A DNA stretch of 64,000 bases, taken from JAUYQR01 sp963822435 (lineage in GTDB: Bacteria; Pseudomonadota; Alphaproteobacteria; Rhodobacterales; Rhodobacteraceae). The DNA is taken from positions 186,001-250,000 of the forward strand of contig CAWGHN010000003.1 of the NCBI GenBank assembly GCA_963822435.1, written 5' to 3'. The notes under the pieces are model-generated. The model searched no databases. It was not told where the DNA came from and saw nothing but the letters and a program-made list of their open reading frames with translations. Numbering within the stretch: position 1 is the first letter of the stretch; the number at the start of each line of letters is the position of its first letter. Position numbers and translations under genes: made by a program. Positions 7,094 to 17,753 of the stretch are shown here, in pieces.

Positions 7094-7718
7094 TCACGCC
7101 CAGCCATAGTTGAAGCTGACCGAGATGCGTTCATCTTCGGCCATGTTCATCGGCACCTCGTGGCGGAGCCAGCTTTCCCACAGCAGGACGTCGCCGACGG
7201 CGGGGGTGATGTAGACGAAGCTTTGCAGCTCTCGCGCGGCTTTTTTTGAGCGCAGGGGGGCGGTCATCATCATCGGCAGGCGCGGGTCTTCGAGTTTGAG
7301 GGCCGAGGTGCCTTCGGGCATCGCGACATAGGTGGTGCCGGAGATCACCGAATGGGGGTGGATGTGGCTGGCGTGCATGCCGCCTTCGCCGAGGATGTTG
7401 ATCCAGAGCGAGTCGCATTTCAGGCGTCTGTCGCCAAGGTCGAAGCCAAGGTCCTTGCAGAAGGCGGCAACATGCTTGTCGAGCGCCTTTTCCAGCGCCC
7501 CGAAGATCGGGAAGCGCCAGGGCAGGTCGTTCAGCGAGGAATAGGAGGTGTAGCCGGGGTAGCCGTTCTTTTCGCACCACGCCTGCCCGGCCTCGTCATC
7601 CTCGGCGATGGCGAGGCAGGAGGAATGAAGCTCGTCGTAGTTGACCGGCTTTTTCGCCAGTTCATTCAACTGCGGCGCGGTAGAGGCGGGTGACGAAAAG
7701 TGAGGAGATGTCGGCCAT
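7094..7718 (-). CDS. Putative 2OG-Fe(II) oxygenase, apparent frameshift near the 5' end
   Basis: The main frame (7669-7094) encodes about 190 residues with the iron-binding pattern of the 2OG-Fe(II) oxygenase superfamily: HASHIHPHSVISGTTYVA carries the H-x-D/H-like ligands, and a distal His lies in WESWLRHEVPMN followed by an Arg (ERISVSF) suited to 2-oxoglutarate. This frame has only a TTG without a Shine-Dalgarno sequence. An ATG at 7718 with AGGGA seven bases upstream opens the N-terminus MADISSLFVTRLYRA in another frame, which meets the main frame between about 7681 and 7670 if one base is removed. The natural product is therefore probably about 207 residues. Substrate unknown. Confidence 0.7.
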
Positions 7719-7771
7719 TGGCGTGTCCCTATGGTGCGCCCTGCCCTGCCGGACGGTGGGGGGCGGTTAGC

Positions 7772-7806
7772 AAAAGGCCCCCGCCGTTTCCAGCGGGGGC
7801 ATTTTT
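7772..7806. terminator. Hairpin terminator downstream of rplP
   Basis: A perfect 8-bp stem GCCCCCGC (7777-7784) / GCGGGGGC (7793-7800) with an 8-base loop. It is followed on the minus strand by CTTTTG and on the plus strand by ATTTTT. On the minus strand it closes the rpsL-to-rplP unit, so the genes beyond it need their own promoters. Confidence 0.8.
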
Positions 7807-7879
7807 CTGATGCGGGTGACGGCCCGCGAATTTCGGGGAAATTCGCGATACCGCACCGGCTTTGCCTAGCGGCAACGCC

Positions 7880-8293
7880 TTACCAGTCTTCCTTCGCGAC
7901 GACGCGGGTGGTGACCGGAAGTTTCATCGCGCCGAGGCGCAGAGCCTCACGCGCGATGACTTCGGAGACGCCGTCGATCTCGAACATGATGCGGCCGGGT
8001 TTCACCTTGGCGGCCCAGTAGTCGGTAGAGCCTTTGCCTTTACCCATACGCACTTCGACGGGCTTGGCCGACACCGGAACGTCCGGGAAAATCCGGATCC
8101 AGACCCGGCCCTGACGCTTCATGTGACGGGTGATCGCGCGGCGGGCCGCTTCGATCTGGCGCGCGGTGACACGCTCCGGCTCGGTCGCTTTCAGGGCGAA
8201 GGAGCCGAAGTTCAGAAGGAACCCGCCTTTTGCTTCGCCGTGAATCCGGCCCTTGTGCATCTTGCGGAATTTGGTGCGCTTTGGTTGCAGCAT
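7880..8293 (-). CDS. rplP: 50S ribosomal protein L16
   Basis: A 137-residue L16 starting MLQPKRTKFRKMHKGRIHGEA, with the conserved GRVWIRIFPDVPVSAKP and GKGKGSTDYWAAKVKPGRIMFE segments. It is needed for peptidyl-transferase centre maturation and A-site tRNA placement. It follows rpsC by 12 bases and is the last gene before the terminator at 7772-7806, whereas rpmC is normally next. Confidence 0.97.
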   Translation of the reverse strand: MLQPKRTKFRKMHKGRIHGEAKGGFLLNFGSFALKATEPERVTARQIEAARRAITRHMKRQGRVWIRIFPDVPVSAKPVEVRMGKGKGSTDYWAAKVKPGRIMFEIDGVSEVIAREALRLGAMKLPVTTRVVAKEDW

Positions 8294-8305
8294 CTAATTT
8301 ACTCC

Positions 8306-9022
8306 TTACGCGCGTTCGCGGTCGCGCCGGGGTGCGCGCGGGGCGGCACCTTCCTGCGCTTCGGCGAGGCGGCGGTCATGCGCTTGCGGATCATGCTCGA
8401 GGATCTCGCCTTTGAAGATCCAGACCTTCACCCCGATGATCCCGTAGGGGGTCGTGGCTTCGGACAGGGCATAGTCGATGTCGGCGCGCAGGGTGTGCAG
8501 CGGCACGCGACCTTCGCGGTACCATTCGGTCCGGGCGATTTCGGCACCGCCAAGACGGCCGGCGACGTTCACGCGGATGCCGAGAGCACCGATGCGCATG
8601 GCGTTCTGCACGCCACGCTTCATGGCGCGGCGGAAGGACACCCGACGCTCCATCTGCTGGGCGATCGATTCAGCCACCAGTTGCGCGTCCAGTTCGGGCT
8701 TGCGCACCTCGACGATGTTGAGGTGCAGTTCCGACTTGGTGAACACGGTCAGCTTCTTGCGAAGCGTCTCGATATCCGCGCCCTTCTTGCCGATGATCAC
8801 GCCCGGACGTGCGGTGTGAATGGTCACACGGCACTTCTTGTGCGGGCGTTCGATGATGACGCGGCTGATGCCGGCCTGCTTCAGCTCCTTGTGGATGAAC
8901 TCGCGCATGCGGAGGTCTTCCAGGAGGAGATTGCCGTAGTCTTTCGATTCAGCGAACCAGCGGCTGTCCCAGGTGCGGTTGACCTGAAGGCGCATACCGA
9001 TCGGATTGACCTTCTGACCCAT
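8306..9022 (-). CDS. rpsC: 30S ribosomal protein S3
   Basis: A 238-residue S3 starting MGQKVNPIGMRLQVNRTWDSRW with the KH domain GxxIGKKGADIETLRKKL (here PGVIIGKKGADIETLRKKL) and the C-terminal S3 domain including YGIIGVKVWIFKGEI. An alanine/arginine-rich tail of about 20 residues follows. S3 lies at the mRNA entry channel. Its ATG overlaps the rplV stop by one base. Confidence 0.97.
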   Translation of the reverse strand: MGQKVNPIGMRLQVNRTWDSRWFAESKDYGNLLLEDLRMREFIHKELKQAGISRVIIERPHKKCRVTIHTARPGVIIGKKGADIETLRKKLTVFTKSELHLNIVEVRKPELDAQLVAESIAQQMERRVSFRRAMKRGVQNAMRIGALGIRVNVAGRLGGAEIARTEWYREGRVPLHTLRADIDYALSEATTPYGIIGVKVWIFKGEILEHDPQAHDRRLAEAQEGAAPRAPRRDRERA

Positions 9023-9402
9023 TATGCAGTCTCCCCGGCTTGACGGACCTTGATGGTGATCTCAGAGAACGGCTTCATGATCTTGCCGAACCGGCCACGA
9101 GCCCGCGGACGGCCCCGCTTCATCACCAGGTTCTTGCCGACCCAGGCCTCGGCGACGATCAGGCTGTCGACGTCGAGGTTGTGGTTGTTTTCCGCGTTCG
9201 CGATGGCCGACTGCAGGCACTTCTTCACGTCACCCGCGATGCGGCGCTTGGAGAAGGTGAGGTCGGCCAGAGCCTTGTCCACCTTCTTGCCCCGGATCAG
9301 ACCGGCGACGAGGTTCAGTTTCTGCGGCGAGGTGCGAAGCATGCGGGCGATTGCCATTGCTTCGTTGTCCGCCACGCGACGGGGGTTCTTTTCCGATCCC
9401 AT
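9022..9402 (-). CDS. rplV: 50S ribosomal protein L22
   Basis: A 126-residue L22 with RMLRTSPQKLNLVAGLIRGK and the loop region RGRPRARGRFGKIMKPFSEITI that lines the peptide exit tunnel. A short N-terminal extension (MGSEKNPRRVADNE) precedes the core. It overlaps rpsC by one base and follows rpsS by three bases. Confidence 0.97.
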   Translation of the reverse strand: MGSEKNPRRVADNEAMAIARMLRTSPQKLNLVAGLIRGKKVDKALADLTFSKRRIAGDVKKCLQSAIANAENNHNLDVDSLIVAEAWVGKNLVMKRGRPRARGRFGKIMKPFSEITIKVRQAGETA

Positions 9403-9405
9403 GGC

Positions 9406-9684
9406 TTATTTCCTCTTCGCTTTCTTGTCGGCGGCGTGACCGTAATAGGTCCGCGTCGGCGAATATTCACCGAACTTCTGGCCGATCATTTCCTCGGTCA
9501 CGTTGACCGGGATGTGCTTCTTGCCGTTGTAGACCGCAAAGGTCAGACCAACGAACTGCGGCAGGATGGTGGAACGACGCGACCAGATCTTGATCACTTC
9601 GGCTTTGCCACCGGCCTTTGCCTTTTCGGCCTTCTTCAGGACGTAACCGTCGACGAAGGGGCCCTTCCAGATTGAACGTGCCAT
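9406..9684 (-). CDS. rpsS: 30S ribosomal protein S19
   Basis: A 92-residue S19 starting MARSIWKGPFVDGYVLKKAE, with the conserved SRRSTILPQFVGLTFAVYNG and GEYSPTRTYYGH. It is a head protein near the A-site finger. It is three bases from rplB and three from rplV. Confidence 0.97.
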   Translation of the reverse strand: MARSIWKGPFVDGYVLKKAEKAKAGGKAEVIKIWSRRSTILPQFVGLTFAVYNGKKHIPVNVTEEMIGQKFGEYSPTRTYYGHAADKKAKRK

Positions 9685-9687
9685 GGA

Positions 9688-10524
9688 TTAGCGCCCTTTC
9701 TTCGCGTGACGCGAGCGGACAATCATGCTGTCCGACGACTTCGGCTTGCGGGTCTTGTTGCCCTTGGTGCCCTTGCCCCACGGCGTAACCGGGTGACGGC
9801 CACCCGAGGTCCGGCCTTCACCACCACCATGCGGGTGGTCGATCGGGTTCATGGCAACACCGCGGACCGTCGGACGCACGCCCTTGTGGCGCATACGACC
9901 GGCTTTGCCGAAGTTCTGGTTGGAGTTGTCGGGGTTCGACACGGCACCGATGGTGGCCATGCATTCCTGACGGACCATGCGCAGTTCGCCCGACGACAGG
10001 CGGATCTGAGCGTAAGAGCCGTCACGACCGACGAATTGCGCGTAGGTGCCGGCCGCACGGGCCAGTTGGCCGCCCTTGCCGGGCTTCAGTTCGACGTTGT
10101 GCACGATGGCACCGATCGGCATGCCCGAGAACGGCATGGCGTTGCCCGGCTTCACGTCGGTCTTGGCGCCAGCGATCACGCTGTCGCCAACGGCCAGGCG
10201 CTGCGGTGCCAGGATGTAGGCCAGTTCACCGTCCTGATACTTGACCAGCGCGATGAAGGCGGTGCGGTTCGGATCGTATTCGATCCGCTCGACGACCGCC
10301 GGAATGTCATACTTGCGACGCTTGAAATCGACGACACGGTAAAGACGCTTGGCGCCCCCACCCTTGTGCCACATCGTGATACGTCCGGTGTTGTTCCGGC
10401 CACCAGTCTTGATCAAACCCTCGGTAAGGGCTTTGACCGGACGGCCTTTCCACAGCTCCGAACGGTCGATCAGTACCAGCCCTCGCTGGCCAGGCGTCGT
10501 CGGCTTATACGACTTAAGTGCCAT
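9688..10524 (-). CDS. rplB: 50S ribosomal protein L2
   Basis: A 278-residue L2, the usual length. The C-terminal loop NPIDHPHGGGEGRTSGGRHP contains the histidine conserved in L2 that is needed for peptidyl-transferase assembly and intersubunit joining. The N-terminus MALKSYKPTTPGQRGLV is typical. A 160-base spacer with a strong hairpin separates it from rplW, unlike the tight spacing elsewhere in the unit. Confidence 0.97.
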   Translation of the reverse strand: MALKSYKPTTPGQRGLVLIDRSELWKGRPVKALTEGLIKTGGRNNTGRITMWHKGGGAKRLYRVVDFKRRKYDIPAVVERIEYDPNRTAFIALVKYQDGELAYILAPQRLAVGDSVIAGAKTDVKPGNAMPFSGMPIGAIVHNVELKPGKGGQLARAAGTYAQFVGRDGSYAQIRLSSGELRMVRQECMATIGAVSNPDNSNQNFGKAGRMRHKGVRPTVRGVAMNPIDHPHGGGEGRTSGGRHPVTPWGKGTKGNKTRKPKSSDSMIVRSRHAKKGR

Positions 10525-10595
10525 GTTTTCTGTCTTCCGTTTGCTTCAGGGCTCCGAAGAACCCAGGGTGAAGGGCGCCGAAGCTCCCCAGTTTT

Positions 10596-10652
10596 GCAGG
10601 CCGAAACGGGCCTGCGCTTCGTAAAAACCACGGCCCCGGATCACCGGGGCCG
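10596..10652 (-). terminator. Intercistronic terminator-like hairpins between rplW and rplB
   Basis: Minus strand: a perfect 9-bp stem CGGCCCCGG / CCGGGGCCG (10652-10631) with a 4-base loop, followed two bases on by TTTTT. A second 7-bp hairpin GCAGGCC/GGCCTGC lies at 10615-10596. The U-run makes the first look like an intrinsic terminator inside the S10 unit, so it is probably a partial terminator or a processing site, since rplB must still be expressed. Confidence 0.6.
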
Positions 10653-10684
10653 CAGGATTCGCGGGCTTCTAGCAGAGGCCCGGA

Positions 10685-11005
10685 TCAAAGACCAGTCGAG
10701 ACGTCGATCGTGTTGCCCTCTTCAAGCATCACATACGCCTTCTTCTTGTCAGACCGCTCGCCGGCGCGACCGCGGAAACGCTTGGCCTTGCCTTTGGTGA
10801 TGGTCGTGTTGACGGCCTTCACCTTGACACCAAAGATCGCCTCGACGGCTTCCTTGATCTGCGGCTTGGTTGCGTCCATCGCGACCTGGAACACCACGCC
10901 ACCAGCCTCGGAGGCCATGGTGGCCTTTTCGGTGATGATCGGTTTGCGGATCACGTCGTAATGCTCGGGCTTCACAGCCACAGTGCTTTTCGGTGCTTTG
11001 CTCAT
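10685..11005 (-). CDS. rplW: 50S ribosomal protein L23
   Basis: A 106-residue L23 with the conserved IRKPIITEKATM and KPQIKEAVEAIFGVKVKAVNT. L23 at the tunnel exit is the docking site for trigger factor and SRP. A short N-terminal extension (MSKAPKSTVAVKPEHYD) is present. Its ATG overlaps the rplD stop by four bases (ATGA). Confidence 0.97.
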   Translation of the reverse strand: MSKAPKSTVAVKPEHYDVIRKPIITEKATMASEAGGVVFQVAMDATKPQIKEAVEAIFGVKVKAVNTTITKGKAKRFRGRAGERSDKKKAYVMLEEGNTIDVSTGL

Positions 11006-11622
11006 TTGAGGCGAGCCTCCAGGGCTTCGAGACCAGCCTTGGTGATGACCAGGGTGTCCCGCTTCAGGATGTCATAGACGTTGGCGCCCATCGTCGGCAG
11101 CACGTCGATGCCTTCGATGTTGCGGGCGGCGAGGGCGAAGTTGCCGTCGACCGACGCGCCGTCGATGATGAGGACGCGCTTCCAGCCAAGCTCCGACTTC
11201 ATCTTTGCCAGCGAACCGGTCTTGGCCTCGGCGAGGGTCGCCGCGTCAAGGATCACCAACTCGCCCGCCTTGGCCTTGGCCGACAGCGCGTGCCGCAGCC
11301 CGAGGGCGCGGAACTTCTTCGGCAGGTCATGGGCGTGGCTGCGCGGGGTCGGGCCCTTCACGACACCACCGTGCCGGAAGATCGGCGCCTTCTTGGACCC
11401 GTGGCGTGCGCCGCCGGTGCCCTTCTGGCGATAGATCTTCTTGGTCGAGTAGGACACCTCGGCCCGGGTCAGCGTCGAGTGGGTGCCGGCCTGGGCTTTC
11501 GCCCGCTGCCAGCGCACCACGCGGTGCAGGATGTCGGCGCGCGGGTCGAGCCCGAACAGCGCCTCGTCCAGGTCGATGGAACCGGCTTTGCCGCCATCAA
11601 GCTTGATCACGTCGAGTTTCAT
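11002..11622 (-). CDS. rplD: 50S ribosomal protein L4
   Basis: A 206-residue L4 with the tunnel-lining loop KIYRQKGTGGARHGSKKAPIF and PRSHAHDLPKKFRALGLRHAL. In E. coli L4 also represses the S10 operon; no such leader structure was identified here. It overlaps rplC and rplW by four bases each. Confidence 0.97.
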   Translation of the reverse strand: MKLDVIKLDGGKAGSIDLDEALFGLDPRADILHRVVRWQRAKAQAGTHSTLTRAEVSYSTKKIYRQKGTGGARHGSKKAPIFRHGGVVKGPTPRSHAHDLPKKFRALGLRHALSAKAKAGELVILDAATLAEAKTGSLAKMKSELGWKRVLIIDGASVDGNFALAARNIEGIDVLPTMGANVYDILKRDTLVITKAGLEALEARLK

Positions 11623-12335
11623 GCTTCACCCCCTTCGGCGGCGACAGGTGCAGCGGTTTGAGCCGCACGCACAGCAGCCGGAACCGGCAGGCCAACAGGC
11701 GCGGCTTTCTTGACCGCATCCTTGATGGTGACCCAGCCGCCCTTCGATCCGGGGACAGCGCCCTTGATCATGATCAGGCCACGGTCGGCATCAGTACGCA
11801 CGACCTGCAGGTTCTGCGTGGTCGAACGCACAGCGCCCATGTGACCGGCCATCTTCTTGCCCTTGAACACCTTGCCGGGGTCCTGGCACTGGCCCGTGGA
11901 GCCGTGCGAACGGTGCGAGACCGACACACCGTGCGACGCCCGCAGGCCGCCGAAGTTGTGCCGCTTCATTGCGCCCTGGAAACCTTTACCAATCGAGGTG
12001 CCCGCCACGTCGACGAACTGGCCGGCGAGGTAATGGTCGGCGGTGATTTCAGCGCCCACGTCGATCAGGCAATCCGGGGTGACCCGGAATTCCGCGATCT
12101 TGCGCTTCGGAGCCACGTTCGCTTTCGCGAAATGGCCACGCTGCGCGGCGGTGGTCCGCTTGGCTTTCGCCACGCCGGCACCCAGCTGGACGGCGGTGTA
12201 GCCATCCTTGTCGGCGGTGCGTTGGGCGACGACCTGAAGGCTGTCAAGCTGCAGCACCGTGACCGGAACCTGCTTGCCATCCGCGAGGAACAGCCGGGTC
12301 ATGCCCAGCTTTTTTGCAATAACGCCAGAGCGCAT
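11619..12335 (-). CDS. rplC: 50S ribosomal protein L3
   Basis: A 238-residue L3, about 30 residues longer than the E. coli protein because of an alanine/proline-rich C-terminal tail after the core ends near GWVTIKDAVKKAAP. The core contains GKGFQGAMKRHNFGG and SHGVSVSHRSHGSTGQCQDPG. In some proteobacteria a glutamine in this second segment is methylated by PrmB. L3 is an assembly initiator reaching towards the peptidyl-transferase centre. Confidence 0.97.
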   Translation of the reverse strand: MRSGVIAKKLGMTRLFLADGKQVPVTVLQLDSLQVVAQRTADKDGYTAVQLGAGVAKAKRTTAAQRGHFAKANVAPKRKIAEFRVTPDCLIDVGAEITADHYLAGQFVDVAGTSIGKGFQGAMKRHNFGGLRASHGVSVSHRSHGSTGQCQDPGKVFKGKKMAGHMGAVRSTTQNLQVVRTDADRGLIMIKGAVPGSKGGWVTIKDAVKKAAPVGLPVPAAVRAAQTAAPVAAEGGEA

Positions 12336-12347
12336 GGTTTCCGCTCC

Positions 12348-12659
12348 TTATACTTTGATTTCGACGTCGACGCCGGCAGCAAGGTCGAGCTTCATCAGCG
12401 CGTCCACAGTCTGCGGGGTCGGATCGACGATGTCGAGAAGGCGCTTGTGCGTGCGGATTTCCCACTGGTCGCGCGACTTCTTGTCGATGTGCGGACCACG
12501 GAGAACCGTGAACTTCTCGATCTTGTTCGGCAGCGGGATCGGGCCGCGCACTTGCGCGCCGGTCCGCTTGGCGGTGTTCACGATTTCCTGGGTGCTGGCG
12601 TCCAGAACGCGGTAATCGAAGGCTTTGAGCCGGATGCGGATGGTCTGACCTTGCATCAC
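12348..12659 (-). CDS. rpsJ: 30S ribosomal protein S10
   Basis: A 103-residue S10 starting MQGQTIRIRLKAFDYRVLD with the conserved RTGAQVRGPIPLPNK and RGPHIDKKSRDQWEIRTHKR loop. S10 is also the NusE partner of NusB in antitermination. It follows tuf copy 1 after a 112-base spacer containing a large hairpin. Confidence 0.97.
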   Translation of the reverse strand: MMQGQTIRIRLKAFDYRVLDASTQEIVNTAKRTGAQVRGPIPLPNKIEKFTVLRGPHIDKKSRDQWEIRTHKRLLDIVDPTPQTVDALMKLDLAAGVDVEIKV

Positions 12660-12723
12660 TTTTTTCCTTTTAGAACATCGGCGTGGGCTTGGGACCGACC
12701 CGAGAGGTTCTGTTTCGTTGGTT

Positions 12724-12754
12724 CGAAGGGCGGGCTTCTACAGCCCACCCTTCG
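12724..12754 (-). terminator. Long hairpin between tuf copy 1 and rpsJ
   Basis: A 13-position stem (CGAAGGGCGGGCT / AGCCCACCCTTCG, one mismatch that is a G-U pair on the minus strand) with a 5-base loop. No T-run follows on either strand. It may be a processing or mRNA-stability structure rather than an efficient terminator, since rpsJ must be read through. Confidence 0.45.
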
Positions 12755-12771
12755 TTAGTGCAATACGCCGT

Positions 12772-13947
<1,176 letters not shown>

Positions 13948-14020
13948 GATGGCCTCCTGATTGGTGCGGTGCGCGAAGGCACCTTACGGGATGGTAGGAT
14001 GGGCTATCCGCCCACCCCGC

Positions 14021-16142
<2,122 letters not shown>

Positions 16143-16151
16143 GGTCTGCCC

Positions 16152-16622
16152 TTACCAGCGATAATGGCTGAACGCTTTGTTTGCGTCGGCCATCTTGTGG
16201 GTGTCTTCGCGCTTCTTCACGGCGGTGCCGCGGTTCTGCACGGCATCCGACAGCTCGGCTGCCAGACGCTCTTCCATCGTGTGTTCGTTGCGCTTGCGGG
16301 CCGCGATGATCAGCCAGCGGATGGCCAGAGCTTCGCGACGCTCGGTGCGCACTTCGACGGGGACCTGGTAGGTCGCACCACCGACGCGGCGCGAGCGCAC
16401 TTCGACGGAGGGTTTGACGTTTTCCAGTGCCTCGTGGAACGCTTCGACGGCCGGGCGCTTCAGGCGGGTCTGGACGCGCTCCAGCGCGCCATAGACGATC
16501 CCTTCAGCGACGGATTTCTTGCCGTCGAGCATAAGGTTGTTCATGAACTTGGTCAGAACCCGGTCGCCATACTTGGCGTCGGGAAGGATCTCGCGTTTTT
16601 CAGCGGCGTGACGACGTGACAT
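16152..16622 (-). CDS. rpsG: 30S ribosomal protein S7
   Basis: A 156-residue S7 starting MSRRHAAEKREILPDAKYGD, with VRSRRVGGATYQVPVEVR and the C-terminal helix ADANKAFSHYRW. It nucleates the 30S head and in E. coli represses the str operon. It lies 11 bases after rpsL and 9 before fusA. Confidence 0.97.
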   Translation of the reverse strand: MSRRHAAEKREILPDAKYGDRVLTKFMNNLMLDGKKSVAEGIVYGALERVQTRLKRPAVEAFHEALENVKPSVEVRSRRVGGATYQVPVEVRTERREALAIRWLIIAARKRNEHTMEERLAAELSDAVQNRGTAVKKREDTHKMADANKAFSHYRW

Positions 16623-16633
16623 GCTCTATCTCC

Positions 16634-17005
16634 TCACTTCGGCCGCTTGGCGCCGTATTTCGACCGGCGCTGACGCCGTTCCTTGACGCCCTGGGTATCC
16701 AGAACACCGCGCAGGATGTGGTAACGCACGCCGGGAAGGTCCTTCACGCGGCCGCCACGGATCAGGACGACGGAGTGTTCCTGAAGGTTGTGCTTTTCAC
16801 CGGGAATGTAGCTGATGACCTCGAAGCCATTGGTCAGGCGCACCTTGGCGACTTTCCGCATGGCCGAGTTCGGCTTTTTCGGCGTCGTGGTGTAGACGCG
16901 GGTGCAGACACCACGCTTCTGCGGGCAGGATTCCAAGTGCTGCGACTTGGACTTTCGGACGTTCGCTTCCCGGGGTTTCCGGATAAGCTGTTGGATCGTC
17001 GGCAT
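16634..17005 (-). CDS. rpsL: 30S ribosomal protein S12
   Basis: A 123-residue S12 starting MPTIQQLIRKPRE. The decoding-centre residues are the ancestral ones: Lys43 in TTPKKPNS and Lys88 with Asp89 in GGRVKDLPGVRY, so no classical streptomycin-resistance change is present. It is the first gene of the str/S10 unit and has a good promoter about 230 bases upstream. Confidence 0.97.
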   Translation of the reverse strand: MPTIQQLIRKPREANVRKSKSQHLESCPQKRGVCTRVYTTTPKKPNSAMRKVAKVRLTNGFEVISYIPGEKHNLQEHSVVLIRGGRVKDLPGVRYHILRGVLDTQGVKERRQRRSKYGAKRPK

Positions 17006-17235
17006 TCACGTTTCCCCGTGTTGCTCTGTCAATACTCGCACCCGGACCCGGGCACGCTGCTTCTCGACGGCACCTTGCGCGAATCGCAAAATGCCAACAC
17101 CGCATCCGCCCCCTGCGCTTGGGGGCGACGCGGTGGAATTTCAGAGGATCGGGGCAGTTTCGGCCCGGATCATGACCACTTCAATCTTTGAACCCTTGCG
17201 GCGCGGACCGTTGATCCACCTCTTGGGTAGGCGGG

Positions 17236-17264
17236 CGTATAGGGGGAGTCGCAGGGGTTGTCAA
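17236..17264 (-). promoter_or_regulatory. Predicted sigma70-type promoter of the rpsL (str/S10) unit
   Basis: Minus strand: a perfect -35 hexamer TTGACA (17264-17259), a 17-base spacer ending in CCCCC, then TATACG (17241-17236). This is the best promoter match seen in the window. It leaves a 5' leader of about 225 bases before rpsL. The 468-base gap 17006-17473 holds this promoter and, facing the other way, the upstream region of the VPEID-CTERM gene; no other gene is visible in it. Confidence 0.65.
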
Positions 17265-17427
17265 CACAACGGCCGGGGGTCCGAAAACCACCCTCGCCAG
17301 CACCATTGCGACCGGCGCTTCACGGGACAGACACGGTCGATGGAAGTCATTGTTTCGATTGCGGGAACAGTCACCACAACCGGGCGTTGAAGTGGCGAAT
17401 TTGTGTTTTTTTCTTGTCTAACGCCCG

Positions 17428-17456
17428 TTGAAATCGTATCTTGCGAACAGTGTAAC
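17428..17456 (+). promoter_or_regulatory. Candidate promoter of the VPEID-CTERM gene
   Basis: TTGAAA (17428-17433) and TGTAAC (17451-17456) are 17 bases apart. The -10 matches four of six consensus positions. Transcription would start about 10 bases before the ATG at 17474, giving a very short leader; no clear Shine-Dalgarno sequence precedes that ATG. A weak call. Confidence 0.3.
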
Positions 17457-17473
17457 TTCTTCTTTGGTGTCAA

Positions 17474-17704
17474 ATGAAAAAAGCCCTCTCTCGCATTGTT
17501 TTGACCGGTTCGCTTTTTATCGCGACTTCGGCCCCGCTTCTGGCACAAGCCTATGGTACGTATCGTCCGCGTCCGGGCGCACGCCCTGTCCACGCGTCCG
17601 TCCAGTCGGTTCCCGAAATCGACGCCTCTGCTGGCCTTCTGGCACTTGCAGCAGTTCTGGCGATCATGGCGTTCGCATGGGAACGGCGTCGCCGCTCGGT
17701 CTGA
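17474..17704 (+). CDS. Small VPEID-CTERM sorting-signal protein
   Basis: A 76-residue protein with three parts: a signal peptide (about residues 1-26, basic MKKALSR then a hydrophobic core ending APLLAQA), a mature stretch of about 19 residues rich in Arg, Pro and Tyr, and a C-terminal sorting signal. The signal is the motif VPEID at 46-50, a transmembrane helix at about 53-69 and the basic tail ERRRR at 70-74. This is the tripartite signal recognised by exosortase E, encoded convergently 49 bases away. The expected fate is export by Sec, cleavage at the VPEID region and surface or extracellular release, possibly after modification. The mature part is extremely short for a substrate. Its role is unknown; most VPEID-CTERM proteins have no assigned function. 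Confidence 0.85.
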   Translation: MKKALSRIVLTGSLFIATSAPLLAQAYGTYRPRPGARPVHASVQSVPEIDASAGLLALAAVLAIMAFAWERRRRSV

Positions 17705-17727
17705 CGACCGCGCCGCGTTTTTGACAA

Positions 17728-17750
17728 GGCCCCGCTTTGCGGGGTCTTTT
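17728..17750 (+). terminator. Terminator of the VPEID-CTERM gene
   Basis: An 8-bp stem (GGCCCCGC / GCGGGGTC with one G-U pair) and a TTT loop are followed by TTTT. It lies 24 bases after the VPEID-CTERM stop codon and just before the convergent exosortase stop codon. Confidence 0.75.
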
Positions 17751-17753
17751 CAT

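Noticed and set aside
16634..17005. Possible streptomycin resistance in rpsL
   Set aside because: Lys43 and Lys88 are the sensitive-type residues.
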